From an uncultured Alphaproteobacteria bacterium (GTDB lineage: Bacteria; Pseudomonadota; Alphaproteobacteria; HIMB59): a stretch of 64,000 bases of DNA. The stretch is taken from positions 62,001 to 126,000 of the forward strand of contig CABZPR010000001.1 of assembly GCA_902527545.1 (NCBI GenBank), in the 5' to 3' direction. Both the position numbers and the translations under genes were made by a program. Of this stretch, positions 47,479-57,661 are shown one piece after another; position 1 is the first letter of the stretch; each line of letters begins with the position of its first letter. The notes under the pieces are model-generated. The model searched no databases. It saw nothing but the letters and a program-made list of their open reading frames with translations, and was not told where the DNA came from.

Positions 47479-48558
47479 TTACTTGCAGAGTTTACCTGAG
47501 AAAGCGTAGCCGGCATCTTTCAAAGGATGTTTCTTGTCGGCACAGGCAACTACATCAAATGCAGCTAATGTATCTACATCTGATCTCGTTCTTGATAATA
47601 ATTCAGAAACCATGGGAGCAGCACCAATTTTTGTAAGGTAACCGTTAGAGCCAATTGCTTCATCGGAAACCATCATTTGTGCAAATTCTTGAATACCTGG
47701 AACAACTCCAATGTGATCTTTCTTTAAGTAAATAAATAAGGGTCTCGCAACTGGATACTCATAAGCAGCAATTGATTCTTCACTAGGATCAACTCCCTCT
47801 AAAGATGCAGGTTGTAATTTATCACCATTATCTTTTAAATAAGAATATCCAAAGTAGCCAAAACGCTCTTTGTCCTCTACGAGTTTTTGGACGATAAGAG
47901 TATCATTCTCACCCATCTCAATAATCCTTCCGTCTTCTCTGTAATCTGTACATCCATCATCTCCACCTGTGATATCTTCATATCCCATCGCAGCACAGCC
48001 TTTTTCCATTACATTACCGTCAAAAGCGTCCCTTGTACCAGATGTTGGGGGGGCTACCAGTACTTCTATTTTATATGCTGGTAAGCTTGGATTAATTTCA
48101 TTCCATTTTGTGTAAGGATTTTCTACGACCTCGCCATCTACAACTACTTTAGCCGCCATAGCAGTCCAAATCTCAGCTCTTGTTAGATCCATTTTTTCAG
48201 CAGCGTTTGAGTGAGAAAACGTAATACCATCATTAGCCCACATTACCTCAACAACATTTGTTACACCATTTTCGACACAAAGTTTCGCTTCCTTAGATTT
48301 CATAGGTCTTGACGCACCAGTAATGTCTGGGTGTTCTACGCCTACACCAGCACAGAATAATTTCATTCCTCCACCAGTCCCTGTTGGGTTATAAGTTGGC
48401 GTTTTAAAACCTGACTCTCCAAGTCTTTGTGCGTTCACAGTTCCATATGGGTATACAGTTGAAGAACCAACAATATTGATTTGATCCCTTGCAAAAGTTT
48501 CAGCAGAGAAAAGAACGCTTACTGCTAAAGCAAGAAAGGTTAAAATTGATTTTTTCAT
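47479..48558 (-). CDS. pstS: Periplasmic phosphate-binding protein PstS
   Basis: Captures phosphate for the Pst transporter. The 359 residues start with a signal peptide (MKKSILTFLALAVSVLFSAETFA) and have the phosphate-binding pattern IVGSSTVYPY, GTGGGMKLFCAG, ITGASRPM and PPTSGTRDAF. First gene of the pstS-pstC-pstA-pstB-phoU-phoB-arsC operon; a three-half-site Pho box lies 62-90 bases upstream and an AAGGA Shine-Dalgarno just before the ATG. Confidence 0.97.
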   Translation of the reverse strand: MKKSILTFLALAVSVLFSAETFARDQINIVGSSTVYPYGTVNAQRLGESGFKTPTYNPTGTGGGMKLFCAGVGVEHPDITGASRPMKSKEAKLCVENGVTNVVEVMWANDGITFSHSNAAEKMDLTRAEIWTAMAAKVVVDGEVVENPYTKWNEINPSLPAYKIEVLVAPPTSGTRDAFDGNVMEKGCAAMGYEDITGGDDGCTDYREDGRIIEMGENDTLIVQKLVEDKERFGYFGYSYLKDNGDKLQPASLEGVDPSEESIAAYEYPVARPLFIYLKKDHIGVVPGIQEFAQMMVSDEAIGSNGYLTKIGAAPMVSELLSRTRSDVDTLAAFDVVACADKKHPLKDAGYAFSGKLCK

Positions 48559-48619
48559 AGTTAATATCCTTTTTAAATTTTAGTTATTATTTAAAAATAC
48601 TGCGTGAAAATAAATCTAA

Positions 48620-48648
48620 TGTTACATATATGTTAAAGTTTTGTTACG
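48620..48648 (-). promoter_or_regulatory. Pho box upstream of pstS
   Basis: In the pstS direction three 7-base half-sites, CGTAACA, TTTAACA and TGTAACA, are separated by 4-base AT-rich spacers (AAAC, TATA), exactly the 11-base period of PhoB direct repeats. It overlaps the phoR stop codon. Strong match in architecture to known Pho boxes. Confidence 0.8.
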
Positions 48649-49909
48649 TGTACTTTGGAATTGTTATCAAAAATTCTGAACCTTTTCCAACTTCACTTTT
48701 TATGTCAATAAATCCCATGTTTTTAGTCAAAATATGTTTCACAATTGAAAGACCTAATCCAGTACCACCAACCTCTTTAGATCGTGCACTGTCTACTCTA
48801 TAAAATCTCTCAGTAAGCCTTGAGATGTGCTCTTCTGCAATGCCTATGCCACTATCTTTGAAAGAAATTTCGACATATTCAGTCAAAGTGCTACTATTCA
48901 TTTTTTCACGAGCTTTAATTAAAATTTTAGCACCATCTTTTGAATATTTAACAGCGTTGTTAACGATATTGACAACCACTTGAATAAATTCTTCATGAGG
49001 GCATCCAACTAAAAGAGATTGGTCTAAATTAATATCAACATTTATGTTTTTCTTTAAAATTTTCGATTCCAAAGAGTTTATTCCAATTTTAACGGTATTT
49101 AATAAATTACAAAATTGGTCATTCTCATTAGTTTTTTTATTCTCGATGGAACTTAAACTTAATAGATCATCAATCAAAGAGTTCATTCGATTTGACTGAT
49201 CTTGAATAATTGAAATAAATTTTTTTCTATTTTTTTCATCGTCAACAGTTAAAAGTGTTTCTAAATATCCTATTATTGAAGAGAGTGGAGTTTTTAATTC
49301 GTGACTTACATTAGCTACGAAGTCAGTTCTTACCATCTCAAGATTTTTAATTGCAGTAATGTCTTTAAAAGCAACGCAAAAAAAATCGTTAATTGGAAAT
49401 CCTATAACGTCGTAATATCGGTCATTTGGTATTAATCTATTCCACTCAAAATTCTTTTTTGATTTACTTTTAAGTGCGCTACTTAGATTTTCAGACAAAG
49501 ATAAATCTCTTAAACCTATTTTAAGGTTATCTGCATTTTCTAAATTAAATGTCTCTTTGAAAATATTGTTAACGAATATGATATTATAATCATAATCTAT
49601 AATAACTATTGAGAGATCTAAGGAGTTAAGAATATCTTGATACTCCAAACTTTGTTTGTCACCGACTTCGATGCGTCTTTCTTTGTCTAAAAGAGTCTCT
49701 TCTAAAATATTTCGGACTTTTGTAAATAACATATTGTCAGATTTTCTTAGGTTAAAAGTTTTTTTTTCAAGATAGTTCTCAAAGAAATAATAAGAAATGA
49801 AATAAACTAAACTCTGAGAAATAATTGATATTAAAAAAATATTAATTGAAGTACTAAAAAACAAAAATAAGTTTAATGAGAGAACAGCAATAGAAAATAC
49901 AAATAACAT
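48644..49909 (-). CDS. phoR: Phosphate regulon sensor histidine kinase PhoR
   Basis: Membrane sensor that phosphorylates PhoB when phosphate is scarce. The 421 residues comprise two N-terminal membrane helices, a PAS-like region (about 90-185), H-box FVANVSHELKTPLSSI (His203), N-box and GTGLGLSIVKHI. Lies between ppk and pstS; starts one base after the ppk stop. Separated from phoB by the pst operon. Confidence 0.93.
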   Translation of the reverse strand: MLFVFSIAVLSLNLFLFFSTSINIFLISIISQSLVYFISYYFFENYLEKKTFNLRKSDNMLFTKVRNILEETLLDKERRIEVGDKQSLEYQDILNSLDLSIVIIDYDYNIIFVNNIFKETFNLENADNLKIGLRDLSLSENLSSALKSKSKKNFEWNRLIPNDRYYDVIGFPINDFFCVAFKDITAIKNLEMVRTDFVANVSHELKTPLSSIIGYLETLLTVDDEKNRKKFISIIQDQSNRMNSLIDDLLSLSSIENKKTNENDQFCNLLNTVKIGINSLESKILKKNINVDINLDQSLLVGCPHEEFIQVVVNIVNNAVKYSKDGAKILIKAREKMNSSTLTEYVEISFKDSGIGIAEEHISRLTERFYRVDSARSKEVGGTGLGLSIVKHILTKNMGFIDIKSEVGKGSEFLITIPKYT

Positions 49910-49910
49910 T

Positions 49911-51995
49911 TTATTGTTTTTCTATTTTTTTATAGACCTTTTTGGCAGCAGTGCCTCTCCCTGAGAGACTAGGGTTGGTCATAAAATATTTATGTGAGTC
50001 TATTTTTAGTTTAGAGATTATTTTTTGATAATTTCCATCTGAGTCGAGTATCCAAGTATTTTGATTGTCATTAATTGCCATGTACATAATTTGATATAAA
50101 ATTTGTTCGTGAACAGTTTTGTTATCGATAGGAACTAATGTTTCTACGCGCCTGTCAAAATTTCTAGTCATCCAGTCAGCAGATGAAATATAAATTTTTG
50201 CTTTTTTACTGGGTAGTTTATTGCCTTTTCCGAAACAAACTACACGTGAATGCTCTAAAAATCTTCCTACAATACTTTTAACTTCTATGTTTTCTGACAT
50301 TCCTTTAACACCAGGAACTAAGCAGCAGATACCTCTAATTAAACAAGTAATTTTCACTCCTGCTTTAGATGCTTCGTAAAGTTTGTTAATTATTTCTTGA
50401 TCAACTAAATTATTCATCTTAATCCATATGTTAGCTGGCTTTTTAATTTTTGATAAACCTATTTCGTAGTCAATATGTTCGTATAGTTTTTGTCTTAAGT
50501 TATATGGAGAGAAAGATATTCGTTTAAAATCTTTTGCCATGTTGTAACTACTCATATAATGAAATAATTTTATAGCATCAGATGCTAGATCTTTATTACA
50601 AGTAAAAAATGATAGATCTGTATAAACCTTTGCTGTTTGAGGATGATAATTACCAGTACCATAGTGAACGTAATGGACTAAATTTTTTTTTTCTCTTCTA
50701 GTAACTAAGGAAACTTTTGCATGAATTTTTAGATTTAAAAAACCATACACTACTTGAACTCCAGCTTTTTCCAAATTTGATGCCCACTGTAGATTTTTTT
50801 CTTCATCAAACCTTGCTTTTAACTCAACAACTGCTGTTACAGATTTACCAGTATCAGCAGCACGAATGAGTGCATCAATGATTGGCGATTGATCGCTAGT
50901 ACGATACAAAGTTTGCTTAATTGCCACAACGTTTTTGTCGTTTGATGCTTGATCTAAAAAACTAACAACAACATTAAAAGACTCAAAAGGGTGGTGTACA
51001 ACTAAATCCTTTTTTTTGATTGCTGCAAAACAATCACCGCCAAAATCATTTATTCGCTGTGGGAAACGAGGTTTAAATTTTTTATAATTTAAATTCTTGT
51101 TTTTTATATTTCCAAAGACTTCTGATAATTGGTCGAACCCCAGTAGATCTTCGTATTCAAAAATTTCATTTTCAGATACATTCAACTCGTTAATGATGAA
51201 TGATTTAAAATTATTATTAAGACTTTTTTGAACATCTAATCTGATTACCTGTCCTCTTTTTCTTTCCCTGACAAGTTTTTTAAACTCTCTGATAAGATCG
51301 TCTGCCTCCTCCAAAACCTCTAAATCACTGTCCCTTATTACGCGAAATAGATTTGTATCAATAACATCAAAATCATGGAATACATCCCCAACATAATTGT
51401 TAATTATTGACTCTACGGGATAAAAATAAATACCCTGTTTATCAATAATTTTAAGAAAGCGTTGTTTTAAATCTGATACTCTCATAACTGAGATAAATTC
51501 TTTTTTTGATTTTTTATTTTTAATTTTAGCGATAAGACACAAACTTAAATTTGGTATAAAGGGCAAAGGGTGTGTGCTATCAACTGTAATTGGTGTCAGA
51601 ATCGAAATAATTTCATTCAAATAATAATTTTTTATGTGGGACAAATGTTTTTTTAAAAACTTATCTCTTAAAATATAGATTTTATTTTTTTTTAATTCTT
51701 TTTCAATTTGACCATACGATTCATTTTGCCTTTTAATCAAACCTCTTGTTAATGAGTCAACAATTTTAATTTGATCCTCAATCTTCATTCCATCAAAACT
51801 TTTTTTATTAGGAGTGAGTTTTAACTGTTCAATTAATCCAGCCACTCTTACTGAAAAAAATTCATCTAAGTTTGATGCAGCAATACTTATAAAATTTAGT
51901 CGTTCTAAAATTGGGACGTTTTTATCATAGGATAATTCATTTACTCTCTCATTAAATTTTAGCCAGGATATTTCTCTATTAAAATACTTATTCAT
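49911..51995 (-). CDS. ppk: Polyphosphate kinase
   Basis: Makes polyphosphate from ATP. The 694 residues carry PPK1 motifs: FNREISWLKFNERVNEL at the N-terminus, VAIKQTLYRTSDQSPI, the catalytic histidine region LNLKIHAKVSLVTRREK, YVHYGTGNYHPQTAKVYTDLS, and IRGICCLVPGVKG. Full length. Overlaps the sixA-like gene by eight bases and is followed by phoR, so polyphosphate storage is tied to the Pho genes. Confidence 0.96.
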   Translation of the reverse strand: MNKYFNREISWLKFNERVNELSYDKNVPILERLNFISIAASNLDEFFSVRVAGLIEQLKLTPNKKSFDGMKIEDQIKIVDSLTRGLIKRQNESYGQIEKELKKNKIYILRDKFLKKHLSHIKNYYLNEIISILTPITVDSTHPLPFIPNLSLCLIAKIKNKKSKKEFISVMRVSDLKQRFLKIIDKQGIYFYPVESIINNYVGDVFHDFDVIDTNLFRVIRDSDLEVLEEADDLIREFKKLVRERKRGQVIRLDVQKSLNNNFKSFIINELNVSENEIFEYEDLLGFDQLSEVFGNIKNKNLNYKKFKPRFPQRINDFGGDCFAAIKKKDLVVHHPFESFNVVVSFLDQASNDKNVVAIKQTLYRTSDQSPIIDALIRAADTGKSVTAVVELKARFDEEKNLQWASNLEKAGVQVVYGFLNLKIHAKVSLVTRREKKNLVHYVHYGTGNYHPQTAKVYTDLSFFTCNKDLASDAIKLFHYMSSYNMAKDFKRISFSPYNLRQKLYEHIDYEIGLSKIKKPANIWIKMNNLVDQEIINKLYEASKAGVKITCLIRGICCLVPGVKGMSENIEVKSIVGRFLEHSRVVCFGKGNKLPSKKAKIYISSADWMTRNFDRRVETLVPIDNKTVHEQILYQIMYMAINDNQNTWILDSDGNYQKIISKLKIDSHKYFMTNPSLSGRGTAAKKVYKKIEKQ

Positions 51996-52497
51996 TATTG
52001 TAATTATAACTTTTAAGTCTTTTTACTAATTGTAGTTCTTTAATTTCACCAGTATTTTTTTTTATCTCACTCCAGGAATTAATATATAGATTAATCTCGC
52101 AAAATGCACATGTTGGAAATTTTATTATTTTATCTTTTGCAATATAGTTAATTAAATCAATCAAGGCTGGATTATGACCTACTATCATTAAATTTTTGTT
52201 AATTTTAATTTTTTTTATCCATTTAATTAAATCGTTAAAGTTGAAAGTATATAGTTCACTTTCAAAATTAACTTTAATTGAGTCTTTAAATATTTTTTTG
52301 CAAGTCTCTTGTGTTCTTTTTGAATTCGATGAAAAAATTGAGATATCTTTAAAATTTAGTTTTTTAAAAATATGCGTTGCCATTACTTTGCAACTAAAAA
52401 TCCCCCTCTCAGATAATGGTCTCTCATGATCGTCTAATTCTAAATTTTTCCAAGAGGATTTAGCGTGACGTAATAAAAATAGTTTTTTTTCAATCAT
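51988..52497 (-). CDS. SixA-like histidine phosphatase
   Basis: Small histidine-phosphatase-superfamily protein of 169 residues. The catalytic LLRHAKSSW motif (RHG variant with RHAKS as in SixA), TQETCKKIF, and MIVGHNPALIDLINYI are present. SixA dephosphorylates phosphohistidine on phosphotransfer proteins in E. coli, but the target here is unknown. First gene before ppk. Only 11 bases separate it from the divergent ppx gene. Confidence 0.85.
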   Translation of the reverse strand: MIEKKLFLLRHAKSSWKNLELDDHERPLSERGIFSCKVMATHIFKKLNFKDISIFSSNSKRTQETCKKIFKDSIKVNFESELYTFNFNDLIKWIKKIKINKNLMIVGHNPALIDLINYIAKDKIIKFPTCAFCEINLYINSWSEIKKNTGEIKELQLVKRLKSYNYNNE

Positions 52498-52508
52498 CTG
52501 TTAAATAT

Positions 52509-53969
52509 ATGCAATATAATATGCTTAATAAAAAAGATTCTATTGCAGTAATAGATATAGGGTCAAATTCAGTAAGATTGTGTGTATTTAGGGGCAATAT
52601 GAGAAGCCCTGATGTGCTCTATAATAAAAAATTTTTTTGTGGGTTAGGTGAATACCTTCCAAAAACAAAATTGATCAGCAAAGAAGCTGAAAAAAAATGT
52701 ATCAACTCAATAATTTTTTTTAACTCAATAATTGAAGAAATAAAACCTAACCACTCTGTCGCTTTGTGTACTGCAGCAATTCGAAATGCTTCCAACAAAA
52801 AACAAATTACAAATAAGATACAAAAAGTTTTTAAGGGAAAAGTTTTAACTTTATCTGGAAGACAAGAGGCCTCCTATGCCACACTAGGCGTTCGTTCTGC
52901 AATACCTAGGGCCAATGGGACCATTATTGATATGGGAGGTGGTAGTCTTGAATTAGCACAAATAACACCACATAAAATTAAAAATATATCTTCTTTTCCT
53001 TTGGGTATATTAAACTTCACTAAAGAACATAAAGAGCATAAAAAAATTAACAAAGAAATAAATTCAAAACATAAAAATCAAAAAATCTTCTATTTAATTG
53101 GTGGGGCATTTAGGACAATTGCAAGATGTTATATTTATTTTAATAAATTGCCCTTTAATGAAATACATAACTTGAGTATCTCTCGGAAAAATTTTTATGA
53201 ATTAAAATCAGAATTACAAAAAATTGAGATTGATGATCTACAAAAAATTCCGAAAATTTCTGTCGACAGAATAAAACATATTCATATTGCAATAGAAGTA
53301 TTGGACAAGGTGTTAAAATTATCAAACTGCGAGCAGTTTATTTATCCAAGGTACGGGATTAGAGAGGGTTTCATTTACGAAAATCTTCCCAAAAAGCAAA
53401 GGCTTTTAGATCCAACTGAAATTTCTTTAGAATTAATAGCTAAAAGTAGATGTCGTTTTTTAATATTTAATAAAAAGACTTTTGCTTGGATTAAAAATGT
53501 TTATTTAAAATTTATAAATTTAAAAATGTCCCCTAACCAGCTGAGAGTAATAAAACTCTCATGTATTATTTCAGATTTGGGATGGGAGCAAACAGCCAAA
53601 ATTAGAGCTTCTTATGCATTCAACCTAATATTAAATAGTCCTCTAGTAGGAATAGAACAATCAGAAAAAGTATTTATTGCATATTTAGTGTATTTAAGGC
53701 ACACGAAAAATATCTTAGACCAGAGGGTTATTGAAAAAGAATTAAGTAGCTATTTATCTTATTTATCAAGTGATGAAAAAAAGTTAGCTTATCAGATTGG
53801 GTGTGTATTAAATTTTTTATACTCTATAACTAAGGGTTCTTCTTTTTTATTAAAACAGCTTGATCTTAAATCTTTAACATTGGCGGAGCAAAAAAAGGTT
53901 TCGTCTATTCAAAAAGTACCAAAATCAGGCAAAACTGAACAACTTTATAGCTTGATTAGGAATTTTTAA
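52509..53969 (+). CDS. ppx: Exopolyphosphatase (Ppx/GppA family)
   Basis: Hydrolyses polyphosphate, or pppGpp in the GppA variant. The 486 residues have an actin-like fold: AVIDIGSNSVRL phosphate-binding loop, TAAIRNASN, SGRQEASYATLGV, IDMGGGSLELAQ, and a C-terminal HD-like helical domain. The start may be the ATG at 52509 or 52521 (MLNKKDSIAVIDIG). Divergent from sixA-ppk, so synthesis and breakdown of polyphosphate flank a very short promoter region. Confidence 0.9.
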   Translation: MQYNMLNKKDSIAVIDIGSNSVRLCVFRGNMRSPDVLYNKKFFCGLGEYLPKTKLISKEAEKKCINSIIFFNSIIEEIKPNHSVALCTAAIRNASNKKQITNKIQKVFKGKVLTLSGRQEASYATLGVRSAIPRANGTIIDMGGGSLELAQITPHKIKNISSFPLGILNFTKEHKEHKKINKEINSKHKNQKIFYLIGGAFRTIARCYIYFNKLPFNEIHNLSISRKNFYELKSELQKIEIDDLQKIPKISVDRIKHIHIAIEVLDKVLKLSNCEQFIYPRYGIREGFIYENLPKKQRLLDPTEISLELIAKSRCRFLIFNKKTFAWIKNVYLKFINLKMSPNQLRVIKLSCIISDLGWEQTAKIRASYAFNLILNSPLVGIEQSEKVFIAYLVYLRHTKNILDQRVIEKELSSYLSYLSSDEKKLAYQIGCVLNFLYSITKGSSFLLKQLDLKSLTLAEQKKVSSIQKVPKSGKTEQLYSLIRNF

Positions 53970-53983
53970 TATAAAATTTATAA

Positions 53984-56536
53984 ATGCGAGATGTTCTCAA
54001 ATTAAAAAAAAAATATCAGTCTAGTAGAATTGATTTATTCAAAAAATTAGCATCAACTAATGATGGCTTCTATTTTAATAAAAATCATACAGATCTTGTT
54101 GATACAGTTGTAAAAGAAATAGTTAAAGGAATTTATAATATTTATCCAATAGAAGATTTCTCTTTGATCGCTGTAGGTGGGTACGGCAGACATGACTTGT
54201 CACCAAAAAGTGATGTTGACTTACTATTTATTTATAAAAAATCTAATAAAAATATAAGAGATTTTATTACTCAATTAAATAATACACTGTGGGATATTGG
54301 ATTAGAAGTTGGAATATCTTTCTTAACAATTAAACAGGCATTAATCGATTCTAAGAAAGATACAAAGACAATTACAAAATTTGTTGAGACTCGTTTTATT
54401 ATTGGTGATGAAATTCAATATGGTGAGTTTGTTCGGTCCATTAAGATTTTAATTGGAAAACAAAATCCCCTAAAGCTCAGCGAATTAAAGCTTATAGAGT
54501 TGGTTGAAAGACATGACTATCGAATAGGAATTAAAAGTAATTTAGAGCCGAATATCAAAGAGGGTATTGGGGGTCTTAGAGATATTCATACCATACTGTG
54601 GGTATCGATCTTTATGTTTAACATTTATAAATTAGAAGACCTAACGTCTATTAATATCTATACCAAAGAGGAAATTAAAGAATTAAAGAATGCTTGGAAA
54701 TTTCTCTTAACCATTCGAGCATTTATTCATTTATTTAACGAAAGTAAAGGCGATGTTTTATCTATTGAAAATCAATTAAAAATTTCAAAAAAACTCTCTT
54801 ACAAAGATAAAAAGAAGGAAAAAGGAGTGGAGATTTTTATGAAAGATTTGTTTGTGAATGTTGCAAAGATTAATTCTCTCTTAAGAACCTTTTATTCAAA
54901 GCTTCCAGAGGATTTAATAATCAAAACAATTTATAAAAGAAAACCCACTAAAACTAAATCATTAGAAAAAGAATTTATAATTGAAAAAGGTTTTCTGAAT
55001 TTAAAAAATAATACTGCTAAAAACCTTCAACTAAAATGGGCAAACGTCTTTGAAAAATCCTTGGAACATAATTTACTCATTCATCCTCGCTTTTTAAAGA
55101 CCGTCGAGGAAAAAAGAAAAGTTTTAAAAAAAACCACAGATAAACAGCACCTCCAATCATTTTTAAATATTGTTGTCTCCAAAAAAAATCCTATACAAGC
55201 CCTTCATGATTTTAATGATACCCAGCTATTTAGCGAAATATTTCCTGAGTTTGGCAGAGTTTGGGGACAAGTGCAGTTTGATATTTATCATCACTACACC
55301 ACCGACGAACACTTATTATTAACACTGCACAACCTAAATGAGCTAAGACAAAAATCCTTTTATAATGAAATATATAGCAGGCTATCCTCAAGAGAAGCCC
55401 TTCACATCGCTTTACTATTTCATGACATTGGAAAGAAGGGGCCAAAAAATCATTCTGTTTATGGAACAGAGTTGACCAAAAAGGTCCTAAAAAGACTTCC
55501 TGTATCAGAAGAAGTAAAAGAATTGACATTGTGGTTAGTTGAAAATCATTTAGCAATGAGCGATACAGCTTTTAAAAATGACACTCAAAGTCCTGAGGCA
55601 ATTGCTAAATTTACTTCTATTGCAAACACAGAAGAAAAAATAAACTCATTGTTTCTTTTTACTTTATGTGACATTGCCTCTGTCGGACCAAACGTTCTAA
55701 ACGAATGGAGAATAAGCCTGCTTAGAAGTTTATTTTATAATGCAAGAGATTTTCTGCAAAGAGGTCTAGATACAAAAACTTATTCTACTTCTGTTCAAGA
55801 ATCTTTAAAGAAATCAGTATTACAAAAATCTGATGCTAATTTAAAAAAGTTTATAAAAAATTCGATAAATGAATTTCCAAATCAATTCTGGGAAGCCTTT
55901 TCATCAAGAATGATCATCGATATCTTTAAAATTTACCAAAGAAATAAAAAAGCAAAGGTTATTAACTCTGTAAATTTTCTTAATTATGAAAATAAAGAAT
56001 ATAGTGCTGTTGTTGTCACAAGTAAAAATAGACCAGGGATTTTAAAAGATATTGTTTCGGGGTTTACACACTCTCAATCGAATATTCTTAGTTCTAGAAT
56101 AATATCTTTAAATAACAATCAAGTAATTGATGTGTTTTGGGTAACCAATTTTTTGAATAAAGGTGTTTTAGATTTAAACGAACAAAAAAGAGCAGCTAAA
56201 CATGTAATGAGTGCTCTTGATCAAAAAGATTTTAAACCCTTACGGTCATTTATCAAAGGTCTGCAAAAACTTGCTGTAAATCCTCAAATTACAATTGATA
56301 ACGATATGAGTAAGCAAGTCACTACTTTTCAAATATTATCTGGCGATAGGCCTGGATTATTAATGGATATTTTAGGAGTATTTCATGACAAACAAATAAG
56401 TGTCCAATCAGCAAAAATTTCCACATACGGGGAAAAGGTTTTCGATATTTTTCAATTAACGAATAGCAATAACCAAAAAATCAAAGATGAAAAATTACTC
56501 AAATCAATTGAAAAGGATTTGATGTCTATTTTTTAG
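53984..56536 (+). CDS. glnD: Bifunctional uridylyltransferase/uridylyl-removing enzyme GlnD
   Basis: Senses glutamine and modifies PII proteins. The 850 residues comprise a nucleotidyltransferase domain with AVGGYGRHDLSPKSDVDLLFIY, a linker region, HD domain (HHYTTDEHLLLTL, LLFHDIGKKGPKNHSVYG) and two C-terminal ACT domains (VVTSKNRPGILKDIVSGF; ILSGDRPGLLMDILGVF). No PII gene (glnB) in the window. Close to ppx (14 bases) and probably co-transcribed. Confidence 0.96.
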   Translation: MRDVLKLKKKYQSSRIDLFKKLASTNDGFYFNKNHTDLVDTVVKEIVKGIYNIYPIEDFSLIAVGGYGRHDLSPKSDVDLLFIYKKSNKNIRDFITQLNNTLWDIGLEVGISFLTIKQALIDSKKDTKTITKFVETRFIIGDEIQYGEFVRSIKILIGKQNPLKLSELKLIELVERHDYRIGIKSNLEPNIKEGIGGLRDIHTILWVSIFMFNIYKLEDLTSINIYTKEEIKELKNAWKFLLTIRAFIHLFNESKGDVLSIENQLKISKKLSYKDKKKEKGVEIFMKDLFVNVAKINSLLRTFYSKLPEDLIIKTIYKRKPTKTKSLEKEFIIEKGFLNLKNNTAKNLQLKWANVFEKSLEHNLLIHPRFLKTVEEKRKVLKKTTDKQHLQSFLNIVVSKKNPIQALHDFNDTQLFSEIFPEFGRVWGQVQFDIYHHYTTDEHLLLTLHNLNELRQKSFYNEIYSRLSSREALHIALLFHDIGKKGPKNHSVYGTELTKKVLKRLPVSEEVKELTLWLVENHLAMSDTAFKNDTQSPEAIAKFTSIANTEEKINSLFLFTLCDIASVGPNVLNEWRISLLRSLFYNARDFLQRGLDTKTYSTSVQESLKKSVLQKSDANLKKFIKNSINEFPNQFWEAFSSRMIIDIFKIYQRNKKAKVINSVNFLNYENKEYSAVVVTSKNRPGILKDIVSGFTHSQSNILSSRIISLNNNQVIDVFWVTNFLNKGVLDLNEQKRAAKHVMSALDQKDFKPLRSFIKGLQKLAVNPQITIDNDMSKQVTTFQILSGDRPGLLMDILGVFHDKQISVQSAKISTYGEKVFDIFQLTNSNNQKIKDEKLLKSIEKDLMSIF

Positions 56537-56546
56537 GTTTTTTATG

Positions 56547-56574
56547 TTGGTCAATTTTAGTCCCTCGATATTAT
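56547..56574 (+). promoter_or_regulatory. Possible promoter of trpS
   Basis: TTGGTC and TATTAT separated by 16 bases in the 75-base gap between glnD and trpS. A reasonable but not exceptional match to the sigma-70 consensus in an AT-rich genome. Confidence 0.35.
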
Positions 56575-56611
56575 TAAATAATTCTGATATCAATTTTAAT
56601 AGTATTTGAAT

Positions 56612-57616
56612 ATGAGCAGTTTCCAAAAAAGAGTTTTTTCTGGTGTTCAACCAACAGGAACCCTGCATTTAGGTAACTATCTTGGTGCGATAAAAAACTT
56701 TGTAGAGCTTCAAAAAGAATTTGAATGTATTTATTGTGTTGTAGACCAACACGCAATCACCGTTGAGCAGAATCCAAATGAGCTTCGCTCGAACACTCTA
56801 GAAGTATTAGCATCGTTTATTGCAGCAGGAGTGGACTATAAAAAACAAATTATTTTTCAACAATCAAGTGTAGCAGAACACTCTCAGCTTGCTTGGGTAT
56901 TTAATTGTGTCAGTCGAATTGGTTGGCTTAATAGAATGACACAATTCAAAGATAAAGCTGGGAAGAATAAAGAAAACGTAAGTGTTGGCTTAATGGTTTA
57001 CCCAAACTTAATGGCTGCAGATATTCTTGCTTACCTTGCAACGCATGTTCCCGTAGGTGATGATCAAAAACAACATTTAGAACTGTCAAGAGACATTGCA
57101 CAAAAATTTAATAATGATTTTAAAGTAGACTTCTTTCCACTGCCAGAACCACTTATTTATGGAAATGCGACAAGAGTAATGAGCCTTCGAGATGGAACTA
57201 AAAAAATGTCAAAATCTGATGCATCTGAATTTTCTAGAATTTTATTAACTGATAGTGATGATGATATAAGTTCTAAAATAAAAAAGGCAAAGTCTGACTC
57301 AGACCTTATTCCTGATGACAAGGATCAATTACAAAATAAACCTGAATGCTTAAATTTAATCAATATTTTGTCCGCTTGTTCAGATGAAAGTATCGAAAAA
57401 ACTCTGGTAAGTTATGCTGGCAAAGAATACTCAAAACTAAAAAATGACCTTGCAGACAAATTAATTCAAGTCATAGGACCAATTAGAACCGAGATATTAA
57501 ATCTTCTCAATAATAAGGATGAATTAAATAAAGTCCTAGATATGGGCAGCGAAAAAGCATCCACAATTGCAGGCCCTATTCTCAAAGAAGTCTATAAGAT
57601 AGTCGGTTTTAGATAG
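56612..57616 (+). CDS. trpS: Tryptophanyl-tRNA synthetase
   Basis: Charges tRNA-Trp. About 334 residues. The class I motifs are GVQPTGTLHLGNYLGAI (HIGH-type) and KKMSKSDASEF (KMSKS). YPNLMAADILAY and GDDQKQHLELSRDIA are typical of TrpRS. I prefer the ATG at 56612 to a TTG two codons upstream. In other alphaproteobacteria murJ often lies between glnD and trpS; here it is absent. Confidence 0.96.
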   Translation: MSSFQKRVFSGVQPTGTLHLGNYLGAIKNFVELQKEFECIYCVVDQHAITVEQNPNELRSNTLEVLASFIAAGVDYKKQIIFQQSSVAEHSQLAWVFNCVSRIGWLNRMTQFKDKAGKNKENVSVGLMVYPNLMAADILAYLATHVPVGDDQKQHLELSRDIAQKFNNDFKVDFFPLPEPLIYGNATRVMSLRDGTKKMSKSDASEFSRILLTDSDDDISSKIKKAKSDSDLIPDDKDQLQNKPECLNLINILSACSDESIEKTLVSYAGKEYSKLKNDLADKLIQVIGPIRTEILNLLNNKDELNKVLDMGSEKASTIAGPILKEVYKIVGFR

Positions 57617-57661
57617 ACACTTTGGCTTGAAATTTCCAATTTTATAGACATATTATTAGCA

